Assembly (NCBI RefSeq): GCF_007829955.1 | Contig: NZ_VIWX01000005.1 | Coordinates: forward strand, 62,001 to 126,000 | Source of the DNA: Saccharopolyspora dendranthemae | GTDB lineage: Bacteria > Actinomycetota > Actinomycetes > Mycobacteriales > Pseudonocardiaceae | DNA length: 64,000 bases | Direction: 5' to 3' | Shown here: piece by piece, positions 24,312 through 33,666 of the stretch | Numbering within the stretch: the first letter of the stretch is position 1 | How the letters are laid out: every line of letters begins with the position of its first letter | Translations under genes and position numbers: made by a program | Notes under the pieces: generated by a model | What the model was told of the DNA's origin: nothing | Database searches by the model: none | The model's input: only the letters and a program-made list of their open reading frames with translations

Positions 24312-25493
24312 ATGGTGTCGGCCGGACGTGTGCGGAGGATTCGGTTCGCGCTGCTGCTCGGCGCGCTGGCGCTGTTCGCCCTGCTCTACGCGCCGCAGCC
24401 GGTCCTGCCGCAGATGGCCGCCGAGTACGGGTTGAACCCGGGCGCGGCAGCGCTGCTGGTGTCGGCCGCGACGCTCGGGCTGGCGGTCTCGGCGATCCCG
24501 CTGGGCACGCTGTCGGAAGCCGTCGGCCGCCGCCGCACCATGATCACGACCCTGGTGATCGCCCAGCTCCTCGGCCTGGCTCTCCCGTGGGTGCACTCGT
24601 TCCCGCTGATGGTGGGCATCCGGCTGGTGCAGGGCGCGGCGATCGCCGGTCTCGCCGCCGTCGCGACGGCCTACCTGGCCGACGAGACCGGAGGTGTCCG
24701 GCTGGGCACGACCGTGGGCCTCTACGTCGCCGGCACCACCATCGGCGGCATGACCGGCCGGTTGCTGGGTGGCATCGTCGGTGACTTCTGGGGCTGGTCC
24801 GGCGGTGTCCTCGCGGTCGCCGCGCTCGCCGGCGTCTGCACGATCGCCTTCGTCCTGCTGCTGCCTCCGGAGCTGCACCACCAGCGGAAACCGCTGCGCT
24901 GGGGACCGCTGCTCGGCGGTCTCGGCGCCGCGCTGCGTGATCCCGGGCTCTACCCGCCGTACCTGGTCGCGGCGCTGGGAATGGGCAGTTTCGTGACGGT
25001 CTACAACGTGCTCGGCTTCCGCATCACCGCGCCGCCGCTGCTGCTGCCCCCGGCGTTGGCGGCGCTGGCGTTCCTCGCCTACGCGGCCGGCACCGTCACC
25101 TCGGCGCTGGCCGGGCGGGCGGCGGACCGCTGGGGGCGGGTGCGAGTGCTGCTGCTGAGCCTCGCGGTCACGGTCGTCGGCCTGCTGCTGATGCTGCCCG
25201 ATTCGATCCCGGTGATCCTGCTCGGCCTGGTGGTGTTCACCGGAGGCTTCTTCGGCGCGCACTCGGTGGCCAACGGCTGGGTGGGGACCAGGGCCTCGAA
25301 GGAAGCCCGCGGTCAGGCCTCGGCGCTGTACCAGCTCGCCTACTACGGCGGCAGCAGCGTCGGCGGAGTCCTCGGCGGGATCGCCTACGGCGCCTGGGGC
25401 TGGGCGGGCATGACAGCCCTGCTCACCGCATGGCTCGCCGCGGCCGGCCTCGCCGTCCTGCTCTCCCGATCCGTCACCACCGCACGTCCCTGA
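24312..25493 (+). CDS. MFS transporter, drug-efflux-like
   Basis: A 393-residue permease with about twelve hydrophobic segments. The loop between helices 2 and 3 holds GTLSEAVGRRRTM, the MFS signature, and helix 5 contains GTTIGGMTGRLLGGIVGDFWGW, a motif-C-like glycine-rich stretch seen in antiporters of the YnfM/CmlA type. The substrate is unknown. The ATG start directly follows an inverted repeat that may be an operator, but no regulator gene is adjacent. Confidence 0.9.
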   Translation: MVSAGRVRRIRFALLLGALALFALLYAPQPVLPQMAAEYGLNPGAAALLVSAATLGLAVSAIPLGTLSEAVGRRRTMITTLVIAQLLGLALPWVHSFPLMVGIRLVQGAAIAGLAAVATAYLADETGGVRLGTTVGLYVAGTTIGGMTGRLLGGIVGDFWGWSGGVLAVAALAGVCTIAFVLLLPPELHHQRKPLRWGPLLGGLGAALRDPGLYPPYLVAALGMGSFVTVYNVLGFRITAPPLLLPPALAALAFLAYAAGTVTSALAGRAADRWGRVRVLLLSLAVTVVGLLLMLPDSIPVILLGLVVFTGGFFGAHSVANGWVGTRASKEARGQASALYQLAYYGGSSVGGVLGGIAYGAWGWAGMTALLTAWLAAAGLAVLLSRSVTTARP

Positions 25494-25523
25494 GCTGGAG
25501 TGGTGCCTCTCCGGACGGGAGGA

Positions 25524-25946
25524 TCAGGTGGCGTCGGTGTCGTACGGCGGGCGCTCGCCCGGGGCCAGGGGGCGCTCGGCCGGCTTGGGGGTCGCTGCGG
25601 GCGACGGCGACTGACCGTTGGTGCTGGGCGTGGAGCCGCTGAGCGGCGAGGAGTTCTTGGTGAACTCCTCGAACGGGTTCTCCCCGTCCAGCAGGTGCTT
25701 GGTCACCGCGGTCTTGGGGTTGAAATTGCGGACGCTGCGGAGCTCGTCGAGCGGCTTCTTCAGCTCGTCGAACTCCGGACCGATCTCCGACCGGATCTGC
25801 TCGCGGGCACCGGTCGCGTACTCCTTGACCTGGCGGACCGTCTTGCCCAGCCACGCGGCGCCCTGCGGCAGCCGCTCGGGGCCGAGCACGAACAACCCGA
25901 CCATGGCGAGAATCAGGAGCTCGGGCCAGCCGACGCTATCGAACAC
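25524..25946 (-). CDS. tatB: Sec-independent translocase subunit TatB
   Basis: A 140-residue TatB. The N-terminal membrane helix (VGWPELLILAMVGLFVLGPERLP) carries the conserved glutamate and the FGP-like hinge. An amphipathic helix (AAWLGKTVRQVKEYATGAREQI) and a proline-rich tail follow. It initiates recognition of twin-arginine signal peptides. TatA and TatC are not in the window, which is usual for actinobacteria. It follows htrA and sigE-rseA in the same order as Rv1221-Rv1224. Confidence 0.93.
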   Translation of the reverse strand: MFDSVGWPELLILAMVGLFVLGPERLPQGAAWLGKTVRQVKEYATGAREQIRSEIGPEFDELKKPLDELRSVRNFNPKTAVTKHLLDGENPFEEFTKNSSPLSGSTPSTNGQSPSPAATPKPAERPLAPGERPPYDTDAT

Positions 25947-26102
25947 CTCTCGACTCCTCTGGGATCCTCGCGGCTCGCGGACCGATGCCGAGCTGCCGAC
26001 GCCACCAGCCTACCGATCGGGTGACGCAGGTCGAAGAGGGGAACTGGCCCAACCTCAACCTGTGCGCGAACGGTGTCGCACTGTTCACACCGATGTGATC
26101 GG

Positions 26103-27758
<1,656 letters not shown>

Positions 27759-27903
27759 CGTTCCCCGGGCTGTCCGATCGGGCTCGTCACTTCGAGTGGA
27801 TCACACGGGCGCGCAGCCCGCCTCACCGGCATGGTGCCGACGAACCCATCTTGCCCGCAGCGCGGTGAAGTCCGTGTGGAGTGGGCGCGAAGTCGCCAGC
27901 TCG

Positions 27904-28665
27904 CTACCTGGACGGTGGTGCGGTCGTCGCCGCAGCAGGGGGAGCAGGTGCTGAGTGCGCGGGTGCGGACTCCGGCGGAACCGCTGCGAACTGCGGATCG
28001 CGCGGTGCGGTGTCGCCCACCGGGGTGGTCGACGACGGCAGCGCGGTGTTGCCCGCGGCGGGGATGACGGAGTTGGTGAAGGCACCACCGGGCAGCGGCA
28101 CGGGCGCGCCGGGCAGCGGCTCGCCGTCCTCGTCGGTGATGGGCAGGTTCATGAACGCGAGCGCGCCGAGCACCAGCCCGGAGAACACCACGCTCGCGCC
28201 CTGCTTGGTGCGTCGCGAGGCGCGGCGGTCGGGCGAGTCCCCCGGCGCGTCGTCGTAGGAGGAAACGCTGGTGCCCAGCGGCTGCTGCGAGCCGCCGAGC
28301 GGCGTGGAAGAACCGAGCGCCGGCCCGCTGCCGAAGCGCTTCACGCGCTCGGGACGGGAGACGGTGACGAGCTGACCGTCATCGGTCAGCGCGAGATTCT
28401 CGGGCTGTGCGGGAAGTTCAGCACTGGAGGGGATCGCCTGCAGCGCTTGCAGGAGCTGCGGCGAGACCGACGGCGCGTCGGCCGCGCGGATCGCCGCGCG
28501 AGCCTGCCGCTGCGAGGCGGCGTCCGCCGCGCACGCGGGGCATCCGGCCAGGTGCGCCACCGCGCGGTCGTGGGCGCTCGGGCTGAGTTCTCCGTCGACG
28601 AAGGCGACGAGAGCGTCCAGCGCGAGGTGCTGCTCGGGCAGTCCCCACCCCCGCAAAACCGTCAT
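27904..28665 (-). CDS. rseA: Anti-sigma factor RseA-like (zinc-binding)
   Basis: A 253-residue partner of SigE. The N-terminal anti-sigma domain has the zinc motif HLAGCPACAAD (HxxxCxxC) at about residues 42-47, preceded by the helix LDALVAFVDGELSPSAHDRAV. A single hydrophobic segment, VVFSGLVLGALAFMNLP, around residue 185 and a proline/alanine-rich tail follow, so it may be membrane-anchored. Its ATG overlaps the sigE stop, giving coupled production of factor and antagonist. It corresponds to Rv1222. Confidence 0.92.
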   Translation of the reverse strand: MTVLRGWGLPEQHLALDALVAFVDGELSPSAHDRAVAHLAGCPACAADAASQRQARAAIRAADAPSVSPQLLQALQAIPSSAELPAQPENLALTDDGQLVTVSRPERVKRFGSGPALGSSTPLGGSQQPLGTSVSSYDDAPGDSPDRRASRRTKQGASVVFSGLVLGALAFMNLPITDEDGEPLPGAPVPLPGGAFTNSVIPAAGNTALPSSTTPVGDTAPRDPQFAAVPPESAPAHSAPAPPAAATTAPPSR

Positions 28666-29285
28666 CCGTCAATCCTCCCGGCTTGTTCTCGGCGCGTTTC
28701 GAGCGTGGACTTCAGCATCTGGCGCCCGCGGTGAATCCTGCTGCGCACAGTACCCAGCTTCACTCCCAGGGTGGTACCGATCTCCTCGTAGGAGAGGCCT
28801 TCGACGTCGCAGAGCACGATGGCCGCCCGGAACTCCGGCGGGAGCTGGTCCAGCGCCGCCTGCAGATCGGGGTCGAGGTGCGTGTCGTGGAAGATCTGCT
28901 CCGGCGTCGGTCCGCCGCCCGGAAGGCGGTCGGTGTCCTCCGGCAGCCCCTCCATGCGCAGGCGGGACCTGCGGCGCGCCATGTCCAGGAACAGGTTCGT
29001 GGTGATCCTGTGCAGCCAGCCCTCGAAGGTGCCCGGCTTGTAGGACGCCAGGGAGCGGAACACCCGGATGAAAGTCTCCTGGGTGAGGTCCTCGGCGTCG
29101 TGCTTGTTGCCGGACAGGCGGTAGGCGAGCCGGTAGACCCGGTCCGCGTGCTGACGGACCACTTCGTCCCAGCTCGGCGGCGTCCAGGCGGCTTCTTCCG
29201 CGCCGGGCGACACGGTGCTCGGCGTAACGTCGTTCTGGTGGGTCCGGTCGGTGCCGGGGGCCACGCTCATCGGCTGTGTTGCCAT
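28662..29285 (-). CDS. sigE: ECF sigma factor SigE
   Basis: A 207-residue extracytoplasmic-function sigma factor. Region 2 (LAYRLSGNKHDAEDLTQETFIRVFRSL ... GWLHRITTNLFLDMARR) and region 4 (LPPEFRAAIVLCDVEGLSYEEIGTTLGVKLGTVRSRIHRGR) are complete, and the ARRR-SRLRMEGLPED linker is typical of the SigE group. A GTG at 29300 overlaps the AGGAGG ribosome site, so the ATG at 29285 is the likely start. It is co-transcribed with rseA; htrA and tatB lie downstream. A promoter of the type recognised by SigE lies upstream. Confidence 0.94.
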   Translation of the reverse strand: MATQPMSVAPGTDRTHQNDVTPSTVSPGAEEAAWTPPSWDEVVRQHADRVYRLAYRLSGNKHDAEDLTQETFIRVFRSLASYKPGTFEGWLHRITTNLFLDMARRRSRLRMEGLPEDTDRLPGGGPTPEQIFHDTHLDPDLQAALDQLPPEFRAAIVLCDVEGLSYEEIGTTLGVKLGTVRSRIHRGRQMLKSTLETRREQAGRIDG

Positions 29286-29324
29286 CGGGCGAAAAGCCAC
29301 CTCCTGTGGGCTTGCATCTACCAG

Positions 29325-29350
29325 AACGACCGGGGCGGGAGCGTTGTTCC
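29325..29350 (-). promoter_or_regulatory. GGAAC-N18-GTT promoter before sigE
   Basis: On the minus strand, GGAAC (29350-29346) and GTT (29327-29325) are separated by exactly 18 bases. This is the consensus reported for SigE-type ECF promoters in actinobacteria and supports autoregulation. The transcript start would be near 29317. Confidence 0.7.
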
Positions 29351-29597
29351 CGGCCGCCGTTCACCGGTGAGACGCCGATGGGTGTCGGTTGATGACGCTC
29401 ACTGTCGTCGGCGCTGGTGAAACCGGCATGAAAGCGGCCTGAGAAGGGGCTGAGAGTATGCGTGAGGCTGCTCTCACCCACTCGGCCCTGAACCGGTGAT
29501 CACCCTGCGTGACGGAATGTCGCGCATGGAAACGGCCGTCTAACGATGTCGTCCGGAAACATCATTCGTGGGCACAACGCCGATAACCTTTCGCGTT

Positions 29598-30215
29598 GTG
29601 ATACCCGAGAGGTCGGTGGCCCGCTACTCGATGGGCGGCTATGCGGTGGGCGAGCAGACACGTGTCCGCCCGATCGGCGACGGTCCGCAGGACTCGCCGG
29701 TCGGTGCGTCGTCGCTGCACGTGCTGCGGTTCCTCGCCGCAGCGCTGCAGGCCAAGGCCGTCGTCGAGATCGGCACCGGTTCCGGTGAGAGCGCCCGCTG
29801 GCTGCTCCGCGGGATGGTGCCCGAAGGTGTTCTGACCTCGATCGACGCCGACCCGGCCGTCCAGCGTGCCGCCGGCGCGGCGCTGCGCGAGGAGGGCATC
29901 GCGCCCTCGCGCACGCGGCTGATCGCGGGACGTGCGCTGGAGATGCTGCCCCGGTTCACCGAGGGCGGCTACGACCTGGTCTCGGTGGGCGTCGCCAGCA
30001 CGGACTACCCCCTCTACCTGGAGCTGGGGACGCGGCTGCTGCGGCCCGGTGGAGTCATCGTGTTCGCCGGAGTGCAGCTCGGCGACGAGCACGACTCCCG
30101 GGGCGCTCTGGCGACGGCCATCCGCGCCCTGGTCAAGGCCGTGCAGGACGACGAGGAGCTGGTCCCCGTGACGCTGCCGACCGGCCCCGGACTCCTAGCG
30201 GTCGCCAAGCGCTGA
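29598..30215 (+). CDS. O-methyltransferase (Rv1220c-like)
   Basis: A 205-residue class I SAM-dependent methyltransferase of the CCoAOMT-like type. Motif I is VVEIGTGSGESA, followed by SIDADP and by the acidic segment GYDLVSVGVAS. The usual metal ligands of CCoAOMTs are less obvious. Both the GTG at 29568 and the GTG at 29598 are possible starts; TAACCT eight bases before the second favours a leaderless start there. It is divergent from sigE, as in M. tuberculosis (Rv1220c). The acceptor is unknown. Confidence 0.88.
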   Translation: MIPERSVARYSMGGYAVGEQTRVRPIGDGPQDSPVGASSLHVLRFLAAALQAKAVVEIGTGSGESARWLLRGMVPEGVLTSIDADPAVQRAAGAALREEGIAPSRTRLIAGRALEMLPRFTEGGYDLVSVGVASTDYPLYLELGTRLLRPGGVIVFAGVQLGDEHDSRGALATAIRALVKAVQDDEELVPVTLPTGPGLLAVAKR

Positions 30216-30246
30216 CCTGGAACCCGTTTCCCGGGTTGTTCTGCTG

Positions 30247-30296
30247 TTTCGTGGGGGTGGGGAAGTTCTCATGAAAACTTCCCCCACCCCACGAAA
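30247..30296. repeat. Family C TCATGA-centred palindrome, copy C3
   Basis: Arms TTTCGTGGGGGTGGGGAAGTT and AACTTCCCCCACCCCACGAAA flank CTCATGAA, with one shifted G. It lies between the convergent stops of the methyltransferase and mrp genes and is the longest copy. Confidence 0.85.
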
Positions 30297-30313
30297 TCCG
30301 AGACTGGGATTGC

Positions 30314-31453
30314 TCAGGCGGGCGAGACCGAGAGGAGCTTGCCCGCGAGGCCTCGGGCCCGGGTGCCGAGGCGCTGGGCGATGTCGCTGAGCACGGCGCC
30401 GGCCGGGGAGTCCGGGTCCTGCAGGACCAGCGGCTCGCCCGCGTCGCCGCACTCGCGCAGCCTCGGGTCGAGCGGGATCTGGCCCAGCAGCGGCACCTCG
30501 GCGCCGAGCGACCGGCTGAGCGAGTCGGCCACGATCTGGCCGCCGCCGGAGCCGAAGACGTCCATGCGCTGGCCGTCGGGCATCTCCATCCAGGACATGT
30601 TCTCCACGACGCCGGCCAGCCGCTGGCGGGTCTGCAGGGCGATCGCACCGGCGCGCTCGGCCACCTCGGCGGCGGCCTGCTGCGGGGTGGTGACCACCAG
30701 GATCTCGGCGTTGGGGATCAGCTGTGCGGTGGACAGCGCGACGTCACCGGTGCCGGGCGGGAGGTCGAGCAGCAGCACGTCCAGATCGCCCCAGAAGACG
30801 TCGGCGAGGAACTGCTGCAGCGCGCGGTGCAGCATCGGCCCGCGCCAGACCACCGGGGTGTTGCCCGGGGTGAACATGCCGATCGAGATCACCTTCACGC
30901 CGTGCGACTGCGGCGGCATGATCATCTTCTCGACCTGGGTGGGCTTGCTGCCCGCACCGAGCATGCGCGGCACCGAGTGGCCGTAGATGTCGGCGTCGAC
31001 GACCCCGACGGACAGACCGCGGGAGGCCATCGAAGCGGCCAGGTTGACCGTCACGCTGGACTTGCCGACGCCGCCCTTGCCGGAGGCCACGCAGTACACG
31101 CGGGTCATCGAGCCGGGCTCGGCGAAGGGGATGCGCGGTTCCTCGGCGTCGCCGCGCAGGCTGCGCCGCAGCTCGGTGCGCTGCTCGTCGCTCATCACGT
31201 CGAGCTCGACCTGAACGCCGGTGACGCCGTCGACGGCGGAGACGGCGTCGCTCACCCGCTGCGTGATCGTTTCGCGCATCGGGCAGCCGGAGACCGTCAG
31301 GTAGACCTCGACCGTCACCGCGCCGCCGTCGCCGATGGACACGCTCTTGACCATGCCCAGGTCGGTGATCGGCTTGCGGATCTCCGGGTCCTCGACCTTG
31401 GTGAGCGCCTGGCGGACGGCTTCCTCGGTCGGTGCGGACTGCGTACTGGTCAC
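30314..31453 (-). CDS. mrp: Iron-sulphur carrier Mrp/ApbC
   Basis: A 379-residue P-loop ATPase that carries and transfers Fe-S clusters. An N-terminal MIP18/DUF59 domain (EEAVRQALTKVEDPEIRKPITDLGMV, with SGCPMR near 55-60) precedes the deviant Walker A CVASGKGGVGKSS with Lys131. The conserved cluster-binding CxxC of many Mrp proteins is replaced near the C-terminus: the GSGGGQ segment has none. It corresponds to Rv1229c. Divergent to the MarR gene across 210 bp. Confidence 0.92.
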   Translation of the reverse strand: MTSTQSAPTEEAVRQALTKVEDPEIRKPITDLGMVKSVSIGDGGAVTVEVYLTVSGCPMRETITQRVSDAVSAVDGVTGVQVELDVMSDEQRTELRRSLRGDAEEPRIPFAEPGSMTRVYCVASGKGGVGKSSVTVNLAASMASRGLSVGVVDADIYGHSVPRMLGAGSKPTQVEKMIMPPQSHGVKVISIGMFTPGNTPVVWRGPMLHRALQQFLADVFWGDLDVLLLDLPPGTGDVALSTAQLIPNAEILVVTTPQQAAAEVAERAGAIALQTRQRLAGVVENMSWMEMPDGQRMDVFGSGGGQIVADSLSRSLGAEVPLLGQIPLDPRLRECGDAGEPLVLQDPDSPAGAVLSDIAQRLGTRARGLAGKLLSVSPA

Positions 31454-31650
31454 GGTTACCTCGACAAGCGTTTGGTGAACGTGGTGGGGACGGGACGAGT
31501 CCCGCCGAACCTGAAAAGGGTCTCACACCCGGATTCGGCACTCCCATGTTACGGACTGGTAGCCAGGCGGGACAGCGTCATCGCCGCCGGTAGGGCCGTC
31601 ACCCGGCGTGCTTACCCGGGGGCGCTGCGGAGTCAAGGGCGGCTCAGCAG

Positions 31651-31656
31651 TAATAT
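31651..31656 (+). promoter_or_regulatory. -10 element for leaderless marR-like mRNA
   Basis: TAATAT, close to the -10 consensus, is seven bases before the GTG at 31664. No ribosome site is seen. It is the best -10 of the leaderless set in this window. Confidence 0.6.
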
Positions 31657-31663
31657 CCGTCAC

Positions 31664-32152
31664 GTGGCCGAGACGGCTCTGGACCGATTACCGACTCGAA
31701 ACGAATTGTTGGCGTACCGCAGTTTCCTGCGTGCGCACGCCCGAGTCACGCGCTGCCTGGAAAGCGACCTCATCGCCGAGCAGAGGTTGACGCTGGCGGC
31801 TTACGACGTGCTCGAAGCGCTGACCGAAGCACCGGAGCAACGACTCCGGATGACCGAGCTCGCCGACGTCGTGCTGCTGTCCCGATCCGGGGTGACCCGG
31901 CTGGTGGACCGGCTCGAACGCCTCGGGCTCGTGCGGCGCGTGCGGGTCGACTCCGACGGACGCGGCGTGCAGGCGGTGATCACCGAACGCGGTGAGGGCC
32001 GGCTGCAGATGGCGGCGGCGACCCACCGGCACGGTGTCGCGCGCTACTTCCTCGACGCCGCCGACGGAGAGCTCGAAATGCTGGTGCGCGCCTGCGAACG
32101 GTTGGCGGACGGGGGTGTGCCCTCGCCTCCTGGTCAGCGTGCGCAAGCATGA
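31664..32152 (+). CDS. MarR family transcriptional regulator
   Basis: A 162-residue winged-helix regulator. Helices 3-4 (LRMTELADVVLLSRSGVTRLVDRLERLGLVRR) and the wing (VRVDSDGRGVQAVITERGEGRL) are typical. The GTG start lies seven bases after a TAATAT box, so the mRNA is probably leaderless and the promoter open to feedback. It lies next to a Nudix hydrolase gene with only a few bases between them, so the two may form an operon. The ligand is unknown. Confidence 0.9.
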   Translation: MAETALDRLPTRNELLAYRSFLRAHARVTRCLESDLIAEQRLTLAAYDVLEALTEAPEQRLRMTELADVVLLSRSGVTRLVDRLERLGLVRRVRVDSDGRGVQAVITERGEGRLQMAAATHRHGVARYFLDAADGELEMLVRACERLADGGVPSPPGQRAQA

Positions 32153-32156
32153 GCGA

Positions 32157-32549
32157 GTGAACTCCCTGATCAAGGCGGTCGGCCTGGTGCGGTTCGCGAA
32201 CCGGCGTTTGCTGCTGGTGCGCTCCGAGGACCAGGAGGCCTTCTACCTTCCCGGCGGCACGATCGAAGCAGGCGAGACCGAGCAGGACGCGTTGCACCGC
32301 GAGGTCGCCGAGGAGCTCGGGGTCGTGCTGCGCGAACCCGAGTTCTTCGCCCGTTACCACAACGACGCGGTAGGTCGCGGCGACGGCGTCGAGGTCGATC
32401 TCGCCTGCTACACGGGCACTTTCGACGGTGATCCGGTCGCCTCCGCCGAGATCGCCGAGCTCGGCTGGTTCACCCGGGCCGAGTACGCCGAGCACCGCGT
32501 CACCGCCCCGGCGATCCTCGACCTCTACGCCGACCTGGACCCGGCGTGA
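32157..32549 (+). CDS. Nudix hydrolase
   Basis: A 130-residue single-domain Nudix enzyme. The box GGTIEAGETEQDALHREVAEELGV is intact with all acidic metal ligands. The C-terminal half (ARYHNDAVGRGDGVEVDLACYTG, EIAELGWFTRAEY) fits the general MutT-like group. Two GTG starts are in frame, at 32139 (overlapping marR) and 32157; I chose the second. It probably shares the marR-like transcript. The nucleotide substrate is not known. Confidence 0.85.
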   Translation: MNSLIKAVGLVRFANRRLLLVRSEDQEAFYLPGGTIEAGETEQDALHREVAEELGVVLREPEFFARYHNDAVGRGDGVEVDLACYTGTFDGDPVASAEIAELGWFTRAEYAEHRVTAPAILDLYADLDPA

Positions 32550-32591
32550 TAGACACGGCCTGATTTTCGGGTCGTGGATGGGGAGGTCTCC

Positions 32592-33548
32592 GTGGAGGGT
32601 CGTCGTGCCCGGCGCAGTTGCCTGGCGGTGCCGGGGTCGAGCGCGAAGATGATCGACAAGGCCCGAGGGCTGGCCGTCGACCAGTTCTTCCTCGACCTGG
32701 AGGACGCGGTCGCGCCGCTGGCGAAGGCCGAGGCCCGGGACCGGATCGTCGGCGCGCTCAACGAGGGCGGCTGGGACGGCAAGACCCGGTCGGTGCGGGT
32801 CAACGCGCTCGACACCGAGTGGACCTACCGCGACGTGGTGACCGTCGTCGAAGGCGCCGGCGCCGAGCTGGACACGATCATCCTGCCGAAGGTCTCCACC
32901 GCCGACCACGTGCGCTGGCTCGACCTGACGCTGTCCCAGATCGAGCGCGCGATGGGGCTGGAACCCGGACGGATCGGCATCGAACCGCAGATCGAGGACG
33001 CGCGCGGGCTCGTCGAGATCGACGCCATCGCCACCGTGTCGCCCCGGGTGGAGGCGCTGATCTACGGGCCCGCGGATTTCATGGCCTCGATCAACATGCG
33101 TTCGCTGGTCGTCGGCCACCAGCCGCCCGGGTACGAGGTGGGCGACGCCTACCACTACACCCTGTTCCGCATCCTCACCGCGGCGCGCGCGGCCGACGTG
33201 CAGGCCATCGACGGTCCGTACCTGCAGATCAAGGACGTCGACGGGCTCCGCGAGGTCGGCGGCCGTTCCGCCGCACTCGGTTTCGACGGCAAGTGGGTGC
33301 TGCACCCGGCGCAGGTCGACGCGATCAACGAGCTCTTCTCCCCGCGCCAGGAGGACTACGACCACGCCGAGAACATCCTCGACGCCTACGAGTGGCACAC
33401 CTCGGCCGCGGGTGGCAAGCGCGGTGCGGCGATGCTCGGCGACGAGATGATCGACGAGGCCTCGCGGAAGATGGCGCTGGTGATCGCGGGCAAGGGCCGT
33501 GCGGCGGGAATGCCCAGGACCGACCGCTGGACTCCGCCGGAGAGCTGA
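32592..33548 (+). CDS. HpcH/HpaI-CitE family CoA lyase (malyl-CoA lyase-like)
   Basis: A 318-residue TIM-barrel lyase. The start SCLAVPGSSAKMIDKARGLAVDQFFLDLEDAVAP and the metal/CoA motifs IGIEPQIEDARGLVEI and LIYGPADFMASI match the group that cleaves or forms (S)-malyl-CoA, beta-methylmalyl-CoA or citramalyl-CoA. KWVLHPAQVDAINELFSP near the C-terminus is also typical. The GTG at 32592 has GGGGAGG at good spacing. It stands alone, so the exact thioester is uncertain; C2 or propionyl/acetyl-CoA metabolism is likely. Confidence 0.88.
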   Translation: MEGRRARRSCLAVPGSSAKMIDKARGLAVDQFFLDLEDAVAPLAKAEARDRIVGALNEGGWDGKTRSVRVNALDTEWTYRDVVTVVEGAGAELDTIILPKVSTADHVRWLDLTLSQIERAMGLEPGRIGIEPQIEDARGLVEIDAIATVSPRVEALIYGPADFMASINMRSLVVGHQPPGYEVGDAYHYTLFRILTAARAADVQAIDGPYLQIKDVDGLREVGGRSAALGFDGKWVLHPAQVDAINELFSPRQEDYDHAENILDAYEWHTSAAGGKRGAAMLGDEMIDEASRKMALVIAGKGRAAGMPRTDRWTPPES

Positions 33549-33666
33549 CCGCACGTCGAGGAATCGCTGTGCGCGGCGGTGCGGGTGGCGACTTCTCCGG
33601 GGGTTGCTGCTCCCCGGTGCCTCTGCGCGAAGTGGCCCCGAACGACCCCTCGCACCCGGTACGTTC

